From Hippopus hippopus (taxonomy: Eukaryota > Mollusca > Bivalvia > Cardiida > Cardiidae), in assembly GCA_946811185.2 (NCBI GenBank), contig OX328105.1:40040845-40104844 (forward strand): a DNA stretch of 64,000 bases. The letters run 5' to 3'. The position numbers were made by a program, and so were the translations under genes. Shown here in pieces: positions 29,644-39,795 of the stretch. The notes under the pieces were generated by a model. It was not told the origin of the DNA. It did no database searches and saw nothing but the letters and a program-made list of their open reading frames with translations. Position 1 is the stretch's first letter. Each line of letters starts with the position of its first letter.

Positions 29644-29719
29644 GATTGTCCTGTATATTGTAAAACCTATTCATCTTTTACCAGATTGCCAGTCTGTACA
29701 GTTTTTGACAGAAAAAAAG

Positions 29720-30552
29720 TGAACTCATTACCACAGACAAAATTTTAGACATGTCCAGATTGAGAATATTTGCATACAGTATAATAATATGTCTCAAATG
29801 ATGGGATTTGTCTTAGACTTTGAAAGATCGTGGAAAAAGGGGAAAATTGCTAGTTACCAGTATTTTCTCCTATTATAATGTTAGGGCAGTTAAAGGAATC
29901 CTGGATAAAGGGTTAACAAAACTTAAAAAGGTTTGTTTTCTGCAGTGGGTTATGTAAGAAAATATAATGCTTGTTACATTGCTCCCTTTTCCCGCAATAT
30001 TTCCTGTTCTGTTTAACCCTTTACCATACTTTCCCAACTTTTACCGACCCTAAGGAAAATGCCTTTGAAAACATTGTTGGAAAAGGAGGAAATGCTGGCT
30101 ACCAGCATTTTCTTCTTTCCTCTGAAGGGTCTCTACCCTTCAAAAAGCAAATTACATCATTTGAGTCACACTTAATTAGTCGCCTGCACGGGCTTTCAAT
30201 TTGGACAAGTCAGAGATCTTGTAGTTTCAGAGAGAGTTAAAATACATGTAGTATGTTAAGTAATGAATAATTATTGAAATGATATTTTGTGGGGTAAAAC
30301 AAAAAAAGAAATAGAAAGGACCCATTTGTTTTCACTATTAACTCCTTACCACATGACAAAATTTTGGACTATTCCAAATTGAAAGCATTTGCAGATGACT
30401 CAAATACTGAAATTTGTTTTGGGAAGGGTAGAAAATATTGTGGGAAAAGGAGAAAATGCTGGTTACCAGCATTTTCTCCTTTTCCCACAATGTTTTCTAA
30501 AAGCTTCTTTATCAGTGTCATTAAAAGTTGGGATTGTGTGGTAAAGGGTTAA
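29720..30552. mobile_element. TTAA-MITE cluster
   Basis: 29720-29916 + with decayed right arm; 29983-30012 core fragment; 30013-30240 - ; 30338-30552 + with a perfect core and a short deletion in the left half. Confidence 0.82.
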
Positions 30553-30664
30553 ACAATTAACACTTAGAATGCTGAATTAATGAAATGACCCTATTCAGTA
30601 AGTCAAAACAGCTCAAAAATTGGTATTTCAAAGTTGTTTGGGCCAGAGTATGTAACAAAATAGT

Positions 30665-30728
30665 GGACAGAGTAGATCCAAGATCAGACTGCACATTGTG
30701 TGCAGTCTGATCTTGATCTACACTGTCC
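30665..30728. repeat. Short palindrome family 5, best copy
   Basis: 64 bp: GGACAGAGTAGATCCAAGAT, CAGACTGCACA, TTG, TGTGCAGTCTG, ATCTTGATCTACACTGTCC. Arms of about 30 bp are almost fully complementary. Diverged relatives at 34090-34133 and 60838-60893. Confidence 0.82.
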
Positions 30729-31041
30729 TCAAAAACAACTTAAGTTGGTTCCAGTGCTTTAAGGGGTAAGTTGAACCAGTGACCAACAGTGTCAAGTTGT
30801 TTGTTGTCAGGAAAAAGATAGAAAAACTGACCTTGCTCATCTACTCTACTATCATGATCTCCCCATTTTCCTCAATGTTTTTTGGACTATGTAATTTTTC
30901 TGTTATTTTTTTTTTTTTTTTATTTAATTTTTTTTTTTTTTTTCAAGGGGAAAAAAAAAACGTTCATTTTCTGTCAATCATATCTACTATGTGCAATAAC
31001 ATGATTGTGTAGCTTTTTTTTTTCGTAGAATCGCCCAAGCA
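30729..31041. other. Unassigned sequence with T/A tracts
   Basis: Long T runs at 30909-30943 and A10 at 30951-30960, T-run near 31013-31022. No gene seen; one short open frame is a chance product. Confidence 0.5.
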
Positions 31042-31490
31042 TTAGATCTTTACCAAACAACAAACAAACTAAGACTTGCCTAAATTGAAAGCATTTGCCG
31101 ACGACAAATGTGGCTCAAATGATGGAATTTGTCTTTGAAAGGGTAGAAAACACTGTTTTGAAAAGGCTTCTTCCCTAGTGTAATTAAATCATGGGATTGT
31201 GTTGTAATGATAGTTTGTCATCATTTTTCAAATAGTGAACTTTGTCATTTTGTTTTCTTTATTCAGTCAGCCTTACATACAGTTTTAATACCCAAGAAAC
31301 CTGAACTTTTTACCAAACAACAAAATTTTCGATAGGTCCAAGTTAAAAGTATTTGCAGACAACAAATGAAATGTGGCTCAAATGATGGGATTTGTCTATG
31401 AAAGGGTAGAAAAGATTGTGGGAAAAGGAGCAAATGCTGATAACAGCATTTTCTCTTTCTCCCAGTGTTTCCAAAGCTGTCTTACTGTGT
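31042..31490 (+). mobile_element. TTAA-MITE without palindrome, and a 3'-truncated copy
   Basis: 31042-31216 passes from GGGTAGAAAACACTG directly to TTTTGAAAAGGCTTC: the whole core is absent while both flanks remain. 31301-31490 has left half and core but no right end. Confidence 0.8.
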
Positions 31491-31953
31491 TTTGAGAAAA
31501 AAGGCTTTTGGAAACAGTGTCTTTGTTTTTTTTTTCAATGTATTCAGGTCATCCTAATCCTTTATTTTTATTTAGTTTTATTTTATATGTCATGTGCAAC
31601 TGCTTTCAAAACAGACTGGTCTAAAATTTTATACCTTGGGGAAGACGTCATTTTCAGCTGGGCTGTTTTTGAAGAAAATGTCAAGGTATTGTCGTAGTTC
31701 CAGCGGCACTGTCTGCGTCATGCAAAAACTTTGACATGTGTAATATTTGTGTTCTTACTGAAGATATTTACTTCAAACTTAAACAAGTTGTTAACTATCT
31801 AAAGGGTAACCCATACAACAATGGCAGATAACCATCAAATTTTTTTTACACAGTTATACTCCTTTTTTGACTTACAATTTTCACTGAAAATCAAGCAACT
31901 GCAGCTGAGCGCTGTCACCTGCATGCGCTGCTCTTGTTTAGTAATTGTCTCCA
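31491..31953. other. Mostly unassigned intergenic sequence
   Basis: A possible MITE right-end scrap at 31590-31650 (CTTTCAAAACAGACTGGTC, TAAAATTTTATACC). No other feature seen. Confidence 0.45.
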
Positions 31954-32634
31954 TTAACCCTTTATCACACAATTCCGAGTTTTAAAGACCCTCAGGAATA
32001 AGCCTTTTGAACCAGCATTTTCCCAAAATCTTTTCTACCCTTTCAAACAAATGAAATGATCATTTGGGCCACATTCAATTTGTTGTCTACAATTGCTTTG
32101 AATTTGGACGATTTAAAAATTTTATCGTTTGGTAAAGTTAAAATATTTCTAATCAGCTCCTACAACATAGATTTCACTTGACCCTTTTCCAAACAATTAC
32201 ATATTTTAACCACCCTGAAAAAAGATTCTTTTGAAAACATTTTTGGAAAAGGAGAAACTGCTAGTTACCAACATTTTCTCCTCTACCCACCAGGTTTTTT
32301 ACCCTTTCCAAGTCAAACTCCACAATTTCAGCTACATTAAATTTCTTGTCTGCAAATGCTTTGAATTCAGGGAAATTAAAAACTTTGTCATTTGGTAAGG
32401 AGTTACAAGGTTGCAATATTACTTAACCCTTACCAAATAAGCCCAAGTTTTGGAGTCCTTACAAAGCAAGGCCTTTGAAAATATTGTTGGAAAAGGACAG
32501 ACACTTTCTTCTTTTCCAGCAATGTTTTCTACTCTTCCAAGGGCAAATAATATCTTTTGTGCCATATTTGATATGTCGTCTGCCAGTGCTTTCAATTTGG
32601 ACCAGTCTAGATTTTTGCTGTGTTGTAAAGAATG
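31954..32634 (-). mobile_element. TTAA-MITE, three - copies
   Basis: 31954-32141 with most of the core deleted; 32177-32405; 32423-32634 with reduced core (GGAAAAGGACAGAC). Confidence 0.8.
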
Positions 32635-32885
32635 AAATGCTGACTTTTGTAGTTACATCTTCGTTTTCAAATACTCAGTTGTTGTGCTACACTATTTTAT
32701 GTTTCTTTTTGCCTTGTGTAACTGCTGAAGTTCATGTCTGTAAATGGTATAGAGCTATAAATCTTATTCTTAGCTATAAACGCCACCCACAACAGAGTTG
32801 GTGGTATATACTAGAATGAGGTCTGTTAGTCTGTCTGTCCATCTCTCTGTAAATGCAATTTTTGTGTCCTTTTCTCCTACAGTTT

Positions 32886-33032
32886 GTTTTGTTACCATAC
32901 AACAGAATTTTAGACTGGTCCAAATTCAAAGTGTTTGCAAACTGCAGACTAAATGCTGCACAAATTACAAATCCTGTCTTTAAAAGGGTAGAAAACATTG
33001 TGGGAAAAGGAGTAAATGCTGGTCACCAGCAT
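32886..33032 (+). mobile_element. TTAA-MITE, truncated after the first core arm
   Basis: Ends GGAGTAAATGCTGGTCACCA then unrelated sequence; break lies just past the palindrome centre. Confidence 0.75.
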
Positions 33033-33126
33033 AAACTTGACATAAATCAGCAGATTACATAAGTACATACATCTACCGAGTCTCTCTTATTTCCCCCATG
33101 GAGATGGAAATTAAGCTCCAAGATAG

Positions 33127-33583
33127 GAGCTGTGCTCTGTAAAGGGGGCTAAATGCATCTGCTTAACCCTTTACCACACAATGCCGACTTTCGACGACCC
33201 TGGGAAAGAAGGCTTTTGAAAACTTTGAGGGAAAAGGAGAAAATGCTGGTAACCAGCATTTTCACCTTTTCCCTCAATGTTTTCTACTCTATCAAAGGAT
33301 AATTGCACCATTTGAGTTACATTGAAATTGTTGTCTGCAAACACTTTCAAATTGGACAAGGCAAAAATTTTGGCATCTGGTAAAAGGTTAAAGTATCAAC
33401 CCAGGTCAGCCTGTGCAGTCCACATAGACTAACCTGAGCTGAAACTTTTCACTGTGGGGCGATTTCACAAATGTCGAAGAATTCAGAGAATCGTTTGACT
33501 AAAGGGATTCTATGGATCCCTAATTTTGTGATGACTTGCTTGGTATAGTGCACTAAGTCCCCTTTTGCCAGAGCATGGCTCAT
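33127..33583. mobile_element. MITE family 2 copy (reversed) split by a TTAA-MITE
   Basis: Left part GAGCTGTGCTCTGTAAAGG, ATGCATCTGC, TTAA-MITE 33163-33391, then TTAAAGTATCAACCCAGG. The copy at 57627 shows the empty site GCACCTGCTTAAAGTATTGA. Confidence 0.87.
33163..33391 (-). mobile_element. TTAA-MITE inside MITE family 2, with paired change
   Basis: Complete. Arms TTGAGGGAAAAGG and CCTTTTCCCTCAA; the family has TTGTGGG / CCCACAA. Empty site known from 57627-57893. Confidence 0.9.
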
Positions 33584-33589
33584 GAATTC

Positions 33590-33737
33590 ACAATCCATTC
33601 AAAGGAACATTCTTAGTCTATTTCTTGATCTAGAAAGTAACACAACTTCTGATCTTCTAAATCATTTGGTTAAGTCAATCAGAAGTTGTGTTACTTTCAA
33701 ATTTAGAAATTTTTTGAGAATATGACTAAGAATATTT
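33590..33737. repeat. Foldback element family 3, single copy
   Basis: ACATTCTTAGTCTATTTC ... AGAATATGACTAAGAAT; arms ACACAACTTCTGAT / AATCAGAAGTTGTGTTAC. Its right end is cut by the TTAA-MITE at 33738. Confidence 0.78.
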
Positions 33738-33962
33738 TTAACTCTTTACCACACAATCCCAAGTTTTAACGACCCTGAGGAAAAAGCCTTTTGAAAACAT
33801 TGTGGGAAAAGGAGAAAATGCTGGTAACCAGCATTTTCTCCTTTTTCCACAATGTTTTCTACACTTCCCCAAACAAATTTCATTTTTTGAGCCATGTTTA
33901 TTTTGTCGTCTGCAAATGCTTTGAATTTGGACCAGTCTTAAATTTTGTTGTTTGGTAAAGAT
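33738..33962 (-). mobile_element. TTAA-MITE at the edge of a family 3 foldback
   Basis: Near consensus left half and core; right end GGTAAAGATGG without TTAA. Confidence 0.85.
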
Positions 33963-34185
33963 GGCGGATGAATACGGATCCTGAGCAGAAGAAAAAGTAG
34001 AAATTCTATATTCAAAATGGCCACCGATTCACGAAACAAGTTGAACTTGACGTAGATAAGTGCAAAGTATATAGAACTTTGTTGATTTACGATCAGACTG
34101 CACAATCAGTATGATAGTCTGATTGTGTACCACACTATGTGTACTATTATTTCTCCTCAAAGTGCTACTTGGAAGTACTATTAGA

Positions 34186-34414
34186 TTAACTCTTTACCTC
34201 ATGACAAAATTTTAGAATAGTCCAAATTGAAAGCACTTGCAAACAACTAACAAAATTTGGCTCAAATGCTGATATTCGTCTTGGTAGAGGTAGAAAACAT
34301 TGCGGGAAAAGGTGAAAATGCTGGTTACCAGCATTTTCACCTTTTCTCTCAATGTTTTCAAAAGCTTTGTTTCTCAGGGTCATTTAAAGTTGGGATTGTG
34401 TGATAAAGGGTTAA
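34186..34414 (+). mobile_element. TTAA-MITE with paired palindrome change
   Basis: AAAAGGTGAAAATGCTGGT, T, ACCAGCATTTTCACCTTTT: perfect arms although both differ from the family (GGAG / CTCC). Confidence 0.88.
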
Positions 34415-34642
34415 TTACATGAAGTTTTTTTATAATGAAAATATTATGTTACATGTATTGTAATAATTGCTTATTCTTGTGTTTGTTTTTGCAGTAGTGT
34501 GTAACTTAAAATCATTATTGATAATGTAAAATTGAATGTTGTATTTTAATTTTCTATTAAAAAAAAACTACCACAGAAAAACATGCTTGTGTTTGTAAAA
34601 GTTTATCAATTAGTTCTTCAAACTTAATCATGATTTAGATAT

Positions 34643-35020
34643 TTAACCCTGAACCAAATAAATCTGTGTTTTAACAACCCTGCGAAAGACAATCCTTTGA
34701 AAACAGTGAGAGAAAAGGAGAAAATGCTGATTACCACTATATTTCTCACATAATATCCAACTCATTTGAAAAGAAATTGAACTATTTAATACTTTTACCA
34801 CACAGTTTCGTGTTTTAATGACCTTTAGGAAGATGTCCTCTGAAAACGTAGTTGAAAAAGGAGAAAATGCTACTTCCCAGCATTTTCTCTTTTTCACACA
34901 ATATTTTCTACCATTTAAAACATGGAAATCTGCTTCATGTTCACATTACCGGTATTTGTTGTCTGCAGTTGCTTTCAATTTTGACAGGTCTGAAAATTTG
35001 TCATCTGGTAAAGAGTTTTA
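34643..35020 (-). mobile_element. TTAA-MITE, two - copies
   Basis: 34643-34757 cut just past its core; 34786-35020 with altered centre (GCTACTTCCCAGC). Confidence 0.78.
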
Positions 35021-35134
35021 GATTTAACACATTACTCCCTGAACTATATATTGCAGCAGACAACTAAAAAAACAGCCTTGCAATATATGGGTGAATTGAG
35101 TTGGTTTTAACCCTTTACTTTCAAAGGAGTTTGC

Positions 35135-35258
35135 TTGGGCAAGACACTTCAGAGCCCTAGCACAGTATGGGTGAAATAAAGGACATACATGGATATGTGA
35201 GCTGTCACCATGATATAACAGGTTTTGAAAGCAGTATTAAACACCATACAATCAATCA
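35135..35258 (+). mobile_element. SINE-B, 3' half
   Basis: GGGCAAGACACTTCAGAGCC, then GTGAGCTGTCACCATGATAT, and the tail ATTAAACACCATACAATCAA. A MITE begins in the tail. Confidence 0.78.
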
Positions 35259-36035
35259 ACCCTTTACCTAAAAAGCTTTTCATTCTGTACCATGATACAA
35301 AGCTTCAGACCCATCCAGTATTTGGAGACAACAAATTAAAATATGGCTTAAATAATGATTTTGTCTCTGACTGGAAGAAAACATTGTGGGAAAAGGAGAA
35401 AATGCTGGTTACCAGTATTTTCACCATTCCCCACAATGCTTTCAAAAGCTGTCTTTGTAAGGGTTGTTAAAACTCAGGACTGTGTGGTAAAGGGTTAAGA
35501 AATTGTTGGTTACCAGCAGTTTCTCTTTTACCACATTATAGTCTACTTTTTCAAAGACAAATCTCACAATTCATGCCACATTAGTTTTGTTGTCTGCAAA
35601 TGTTTGCAATTTGGATAAGTCTGAAATTTTATCTCCTGGCAAAGAGTTCATGCAAGAATACTTGACACAACATTTTGTTAAAGGAGAACTGCACACAATT
35701 ATCTGTCTGTCAAAATGTTTTCAGAGATGGTCTATTGCAAGCCACCAAATGTGGTCTGTAGAAGTTAGAAGTAATATGTGCAATAGTGAATACAGTACAG
35801 CATTGCTCATTAACTCTACCAGATGACAAAATTTTGGACTAGTCCAAATTGAAAGCATTTGCAGACAACAAAATAAATATGAATCAAAAATTGAAAATCG
35901 ATTTGGGATGGTAGAAAACATTGTGAGAAAAGGTGAAAATGCTGGTAACCAGCATTTTCTACTTTTTCCACGGTGTTTTCAAAAGCTTTCTTTCTAAGGG
36001 TCGTTAAAAGTTGGGATTGTGTGGTAAAGGGTTAA
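35256..36035. mobile_element. TTAA-MITE, three copies
   Basis: 35256-35498 + with an insertion in its left half, starting in the SINE tail; 35500-35650 - truncated; 35810-36035 + with arm mismatch (GGTGAAAATG vs CATTTTCTAC). Confidence 0.8.
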
Positions 36036-36039
36036 GCAC

Positions 36040-36408
36040 TGGAAGCACTGGGTTACATGTTGTATGTCCTTGGGCAAGACACTTTAAAACTCTAGCTTAG
36101 TGCATGAGGTGTGTGAGCTGTTGCTATGATATGTCTGAAATAATATTAAAAGTGGCTTAACTCTTTACCAGATGACAAAATTTTAGCCTTGTCCAAATTG
36201 AAAGCAATTGCAGACGAAAAATTAAATGTTGCACAAATGTTTAAATTCTTGTTTGATAGAGTAGAAAACATTGTTGGAAAAGAAGAAAATGCTGGTTACC
36301 AGCATTTTCTCCTTTTCCCACAATATTTTCAAAAGGATTCTTCCCCAAGGTCGTTAAAACCCGGGACTGTTTGTTAAAGGGTTAAAACACCATTCAATCA
36401 ATCAAACT
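36040..36408 (+). mobile_element. SINE-B, 3' half, split by a TTAA-MITE
   Basis: Left part 36040-36160 (CTTGGGCAAGACACTTTAA, CTGAAATAATATTAAAAGTG, GC), MITE 36157-36385, right part from 36382 (TTAAAACACCATTCAATCAA). Removing the MITE and one TTAA restores the normal SINE end GGCTTAAAACACCATTC. Confidence 0.88.
36157..36385 (+). mobile_element. TTAA-MITE inside SINE-B
   Basis: Full length, exact TTAA duplication. The host SINE gives the insertion order. Confidence 0.9.
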
Positions 36409-36481
36409 TACAGCTTATTGCATATCTCAGATACATCTTCAAGTTTGATTAACCAATTGATTTTCCATATGCAGTTAATTT

Positions 36482-36706
36482 CAACCCTTTTCTAAATAAT
36501 CCAGCGTTCTAAGCCTATACCGCACAACCCAAAGTTTTACAGAACCTGAGCAAGAAGCCTTTCTGAAAACAATGTGGGAAAAGGGAAAAAATGTTTTTTA
36601 CACTATCAAAAATAGATTTCATCATTTGAGCCACATCTAAATTCTCATCTGCAAATGCTTTCAATTTTGGACAAATCTATGATTTTGTTGTGTAGTAAAA
36701 GAGTTA
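36482..36706 (-). mobile_element. TTAA-MITE with duplicated left end
   Basis: Two left-end motifs (CCCTTTTCTAAATAATCC and CCTATACCGCACAACCC) precede one body; the palindrome is almost gone. Confidence 0.7.
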
Positions 36707-37062
36707 AAGAGCCTTTAGGATAAGACTTTTAAAAGTGGGGAAAGGTTTGTTTGTAGTTATATGCTGTTTCCAAATTTATTTCAGTCATATCACATTGGCC
36801 TGTTTACTTGTCCACAGATTTCTGGAGTTTCTTTACCATTGCTTTGCACAATAAAATTTTTCCAAGCTACTGACTTCTTTTCCATATTCACACCATATAA
36901 AAAGCGTTTTGTAGTGAGAGTACAAATCTTGTCACAGTCACTATCATCTGTTCTCTGAAAGAATATATCTTAAGCTCAGAATCAAACCAGCAACACGAAG
37001 GAATTAAGCCCTGTATGTTGTGGGAAAATAGAGGGGGTAACTTACTTTTGATTTGCAAAAAT
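36707..37062. other. Unassigned intergenic sequence
   Basis: No gene or repeat family recognised. Confidence 0.5.
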
Positions 37063-37331
37063 ATATGAGCTATGCCATGTGAAAAGGGAGCTTAATGCAG
37101 TTGCGAAAAGTATCAACCCAGGTCAGCCTGCGCAGTCCGTCAAGGCTGACCTGGGCCAAAACTTTTCGCCATTTGTCAATTATCTGCATGCCCAAGGACC
37201 AGTCTATCTAGTGATTAAGTTAGTTGTTAGAAAAATTGAATTTTATGGATCCATAAGTATGTGATGGCTTGCTCGGTGCCACGGATCACGGAGATGAATA
37301 AAGCCCCCTTTTGTCAGAGCATGGCTCATAT
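37063..37331. mobile_element. MITE family 2, full copy
   Basis: ATATGAGCTATGCCATGTG ... CAGAGCATGGCTCATAT. Internal GGTCAGCCTGCGC/ GGCTGACC hairpin. Abuts the Gypsy remnant. Confidence 0.85.
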
Positions 37332-37408
37332 AGATTTACAGTAATGCTACAATAAACGACCAGTATCAGCTGAACCTGTAAGTCCTGGTAATGTAAAAAT
37401 CTCATCAA

Positions 37409-37948
37409 TACGACAAATCAGCGAAATATTTACCAGCATTGAAGATTGGACAACCAGTGCGTATGGCACCTCTACCAACAGATGGGGATAAAAAAAAAAA
37501 TGGCGTCTCGGTACCTGCGTAGAACAGCATTCATAAAGATCATACATCGTAGATGTCGACGGTCAGCTATATCGGCGGAACAGAAAATGCATCAGATCTA
37601 CAACAGAGTCTATCCAAGAAGCATCCAACGGTGAATCGAGTGCTGAAAGTGAAATCAGTGAAAAAAGTGGTGAAAAATCATTTAGATCTAATAAAAATGA
37701 AAAAAAAAAGTGAAAAGTCATTCAGTCAAGGTCAATTTAGTGTAAATCCATTTGAGTTAGGTGGTCAAGAAAAATGTGTATCAAGTGAAAAATCAAAAGT
37801 TGTCAATAATAAGCAGTTTGAAAACGGAATTCAGGATGGATCGAAACCAAGTCAACAACCACAGACAACTACACCAACTATACAGAGAAAGGCCACAAGA
37901 ACAAGACAAAACCATCAAGAAGATATGAAGATTTTGTTTAAACATTGA
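37409..37948 (+). pseudogene. Decayed Ty3/Gypsy retrotransposon, 3' end of pol (integrase tail)
   Basis: From 37409 the frame reads YDKSAKYLPALKIGQPVRM, typical of the end of Gypsy integrases. The frame is lost in an A11 run (37490-37500); the next frame has a TAA at 37534-37536, then RSYIVDVDGQLYRRNRKCIR, the GPY/F-like tail, and a serine/lysine-rich end. A third frame stays open to 37948. No reverse transcriptase, RNase H or gag is visible upstream; the element is truncated at or just right of the palindromic element ending at 37331. Confidence 0.8.
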
Positions 37949-38228
37949 CTAGTTTAGTTAGTTCTGTAGTTAAATAACAAAGTTCAGTTTAATCAAAATT
38001 CAAGTGCTTAAGTAAAGCATATATTCGTTGCAGGCCTGTATTATTAATTGCATTGACAGTCAACAGCTTAATAGCTTTTCAAAATACAAATACCCAACTA
38101 TGTTCCCTGGACTCAGTTTCATTAATGTATATGCATTACTGAGTAGCACAGTTCATAGCCATTACGCTTAAAACCGTGAAACTTCAAAAATGCATATATA
38201 TATCATATATATTTTGTCTTATTTTCTG

Positions 38229-38443
38229 AAAGGAGGGGGAGATGTTACGTTATACTATAGGCCTTTCCGGAAACTAAGTAGCCTCCCCTTGAGTACTCTC
38301 CGATTACGCATGCGCACAAGCGCAATATCTACTTCCGAGGACTACACAAGCACGGAAGCAATATATGGAAGTAGAGACTAAGAATGAACTTACCTCTGTA
38401 ACTTGTGTTAAATTCCAAATCTATCCACAAATGAACAACATAA
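38229..38443 (+). mobile_element. Polypurine tract and LTR of the decayed Gypsy element
   Basis: Purine run AAAGGAGGGGGAGA (38229-38242) followed by TGTTACGTTATAC, the usual order of polypurine tract and 3' LTR. Right boundary uncertain (about 38440-38443, ...ACAACATAAC). No 5' LTR partner in the window. Confidence 0.65.
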
Positions 38444-38481
38444 CGGTGAATTGAGATCAAAAACAGTTAAGAACAGTCTGT

Positions 38482-38708
38482 TTATTCCTTTACCAAACAA
38501 TCCCCGAGTCTTAACGACCCCGAGGAAGAGGCTTTCGGAATCATAAGGGTTAAAAAAAAAAAGCACATGAACAAACTGTTCTCCCTTTCCCACAATGTTC
38601 TACCTTTTCAAAGGAAAAAAATCCATAATTCGAGTAACATTACATCATTGTTGGTAAATGCATTCGGTATGCACTAGTTTAAAATTTTGTCGTTTGGTAA
38701 AGGGTTAA
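38482..38708 (-). mobile_element. TTAA-MITE, decayed core
   Basis: Left CCTTTACCAAACAATCCC, right TTTTGTCGTTTGGTAAAGGG; the core is replaced by an A-rich stretch. Confidence 0.75.
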
Positions 38709-39511
38709 TGTGACACGTGCGCGTTAATTTGTACATCACAGCTCTTCGATCGCCCACCCGGCAGTGTGATACCGAGATCAAAGGAACACACCGAATTAAC
38801 CCTTCACACATCTAAATGAAGAATAATTTTGACGTATGTCTTTTTAACTCAAAAAGATGATGGAATGAATACAAGTATTTTGTGAAGGGAGACTGGAAAA
38901 TTTAAAATTTGAACTAAAGCTACATTTGTTATGTTCATGATCTATACTAATAGTTATGATATTTGTCTGACGGAACATGACAATTTTTTGAGATCAGGAT
39001 TTTCTTGACAATTCAAGGTATGCATGTAGTGCTGTAATTTCGGTAAATGGACTGTTCCTTCCTCTTTAGAGACACGTATTACCCCACTCGTCACAACTCG
39101 GCCGATTCCGTACCTACATCTAACCTCGTCCGTATCAAGGAGATTTCCATTTTGAAATGAGAATCACGTGATTCTATATATAGCGCGCCACAGACAGTCG
39201 TTTAGCAACGACATAAGCAACCTCGATGAAGTTATTCACATCTGTTTATCTGTCGGTAAAAATTTCAATCGAAATTGATAAACCACGTTAAATAATGAAT
39301 GTACGAACTGTTTGTCAACTGAACTGAAATATAGTTTGAAAGGTTTCGATAGAAAATTGAAACTCAAGTTTTCTTTTTTAAGAGGAGCCTTACAATTTTC
39401 AGAACGGTTAACCGGCGTATTTCCGGGTATTTACCGATCTGGTGCATATCAATCCACCAGTTACAGCCGAGGGATATGATGGCTCCCATCACCCGAGGTG
39501 TGCCGAATGTT
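38709..39511. other. Mostly unassigned intergenic sequence with promoter-like block
   Basis: Less AT-rich than its neighbours, with several CpGs at 39060-39290. Contains the motif listed separately at 39161-39183. No conserved exon recognised. Confidence 0.45.
39161..39183 (+). promoter_or_regulatory. Palindromic E-box next to TATA box (candidate core promoter)
   Basis: GAATCACGTGATTC (39161-39174) is a perfect palindrome around CACGTG and abuts TATATATAG (39175-39183). 43 bp downstream an ATG (39226) opens MKLFTSVYLS and then a donor-like GTAAAA. Gene, LTR promoter or chance cannot be told apart here. Confidence 0.35.
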
Positions 39512-39732
39512 ATTACCCTTCTACCAACCAAACAATCCGGAGTTTTAACGACCCTAGGAAAGAACGCGTCTTGAAAAATATTTGAAAAGCAGGAAATACT
39601 TGTAAGCAGCATTTTCTCATTCCCCGCAATATTTTCCACCTTTTCAAAGGCAATTTTAACCATTTGACCCACGTTTAACCTGTCAGCTTCAAATGCTTTG
39701 GATTTGGACTAGTCCAAAGTTCTGCCGTTTGC
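39512..39732 (-). mobile_element. TTAA-MITE, diverged
   Basis: ACAATCCGGAGTTTTAACG ... GGACTAGTCCAAAGTTCTG; core GAAAAGCAGGAAATACTTG. Right end fused to a SINE-like piece. Confidence 0.72.
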
Positions 39733-39795
39733 CGAACCCGGTAGCAAAGTCGGTAACGTACATGGTTTGAAACACTGGGGTCATTGGTTGAGATT
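39722..39795 (+). mobile_element. Possible SINE-B head fragment
   Basis: GAACCCGGTAGCAAAGTCGG followed by GTAACGTACATGG and a weak box B-like stretch. Fused to the end of a MITE. Weak call. Confidence 0.4.

Noticed and set aside
37446..37948. Possible host gene with basic, serine-rich product
   Set aside because: Upstream frames match the Gypsy integrase tail and the region leads into a polypurine tract and LTR; it is a decayed retroelement.
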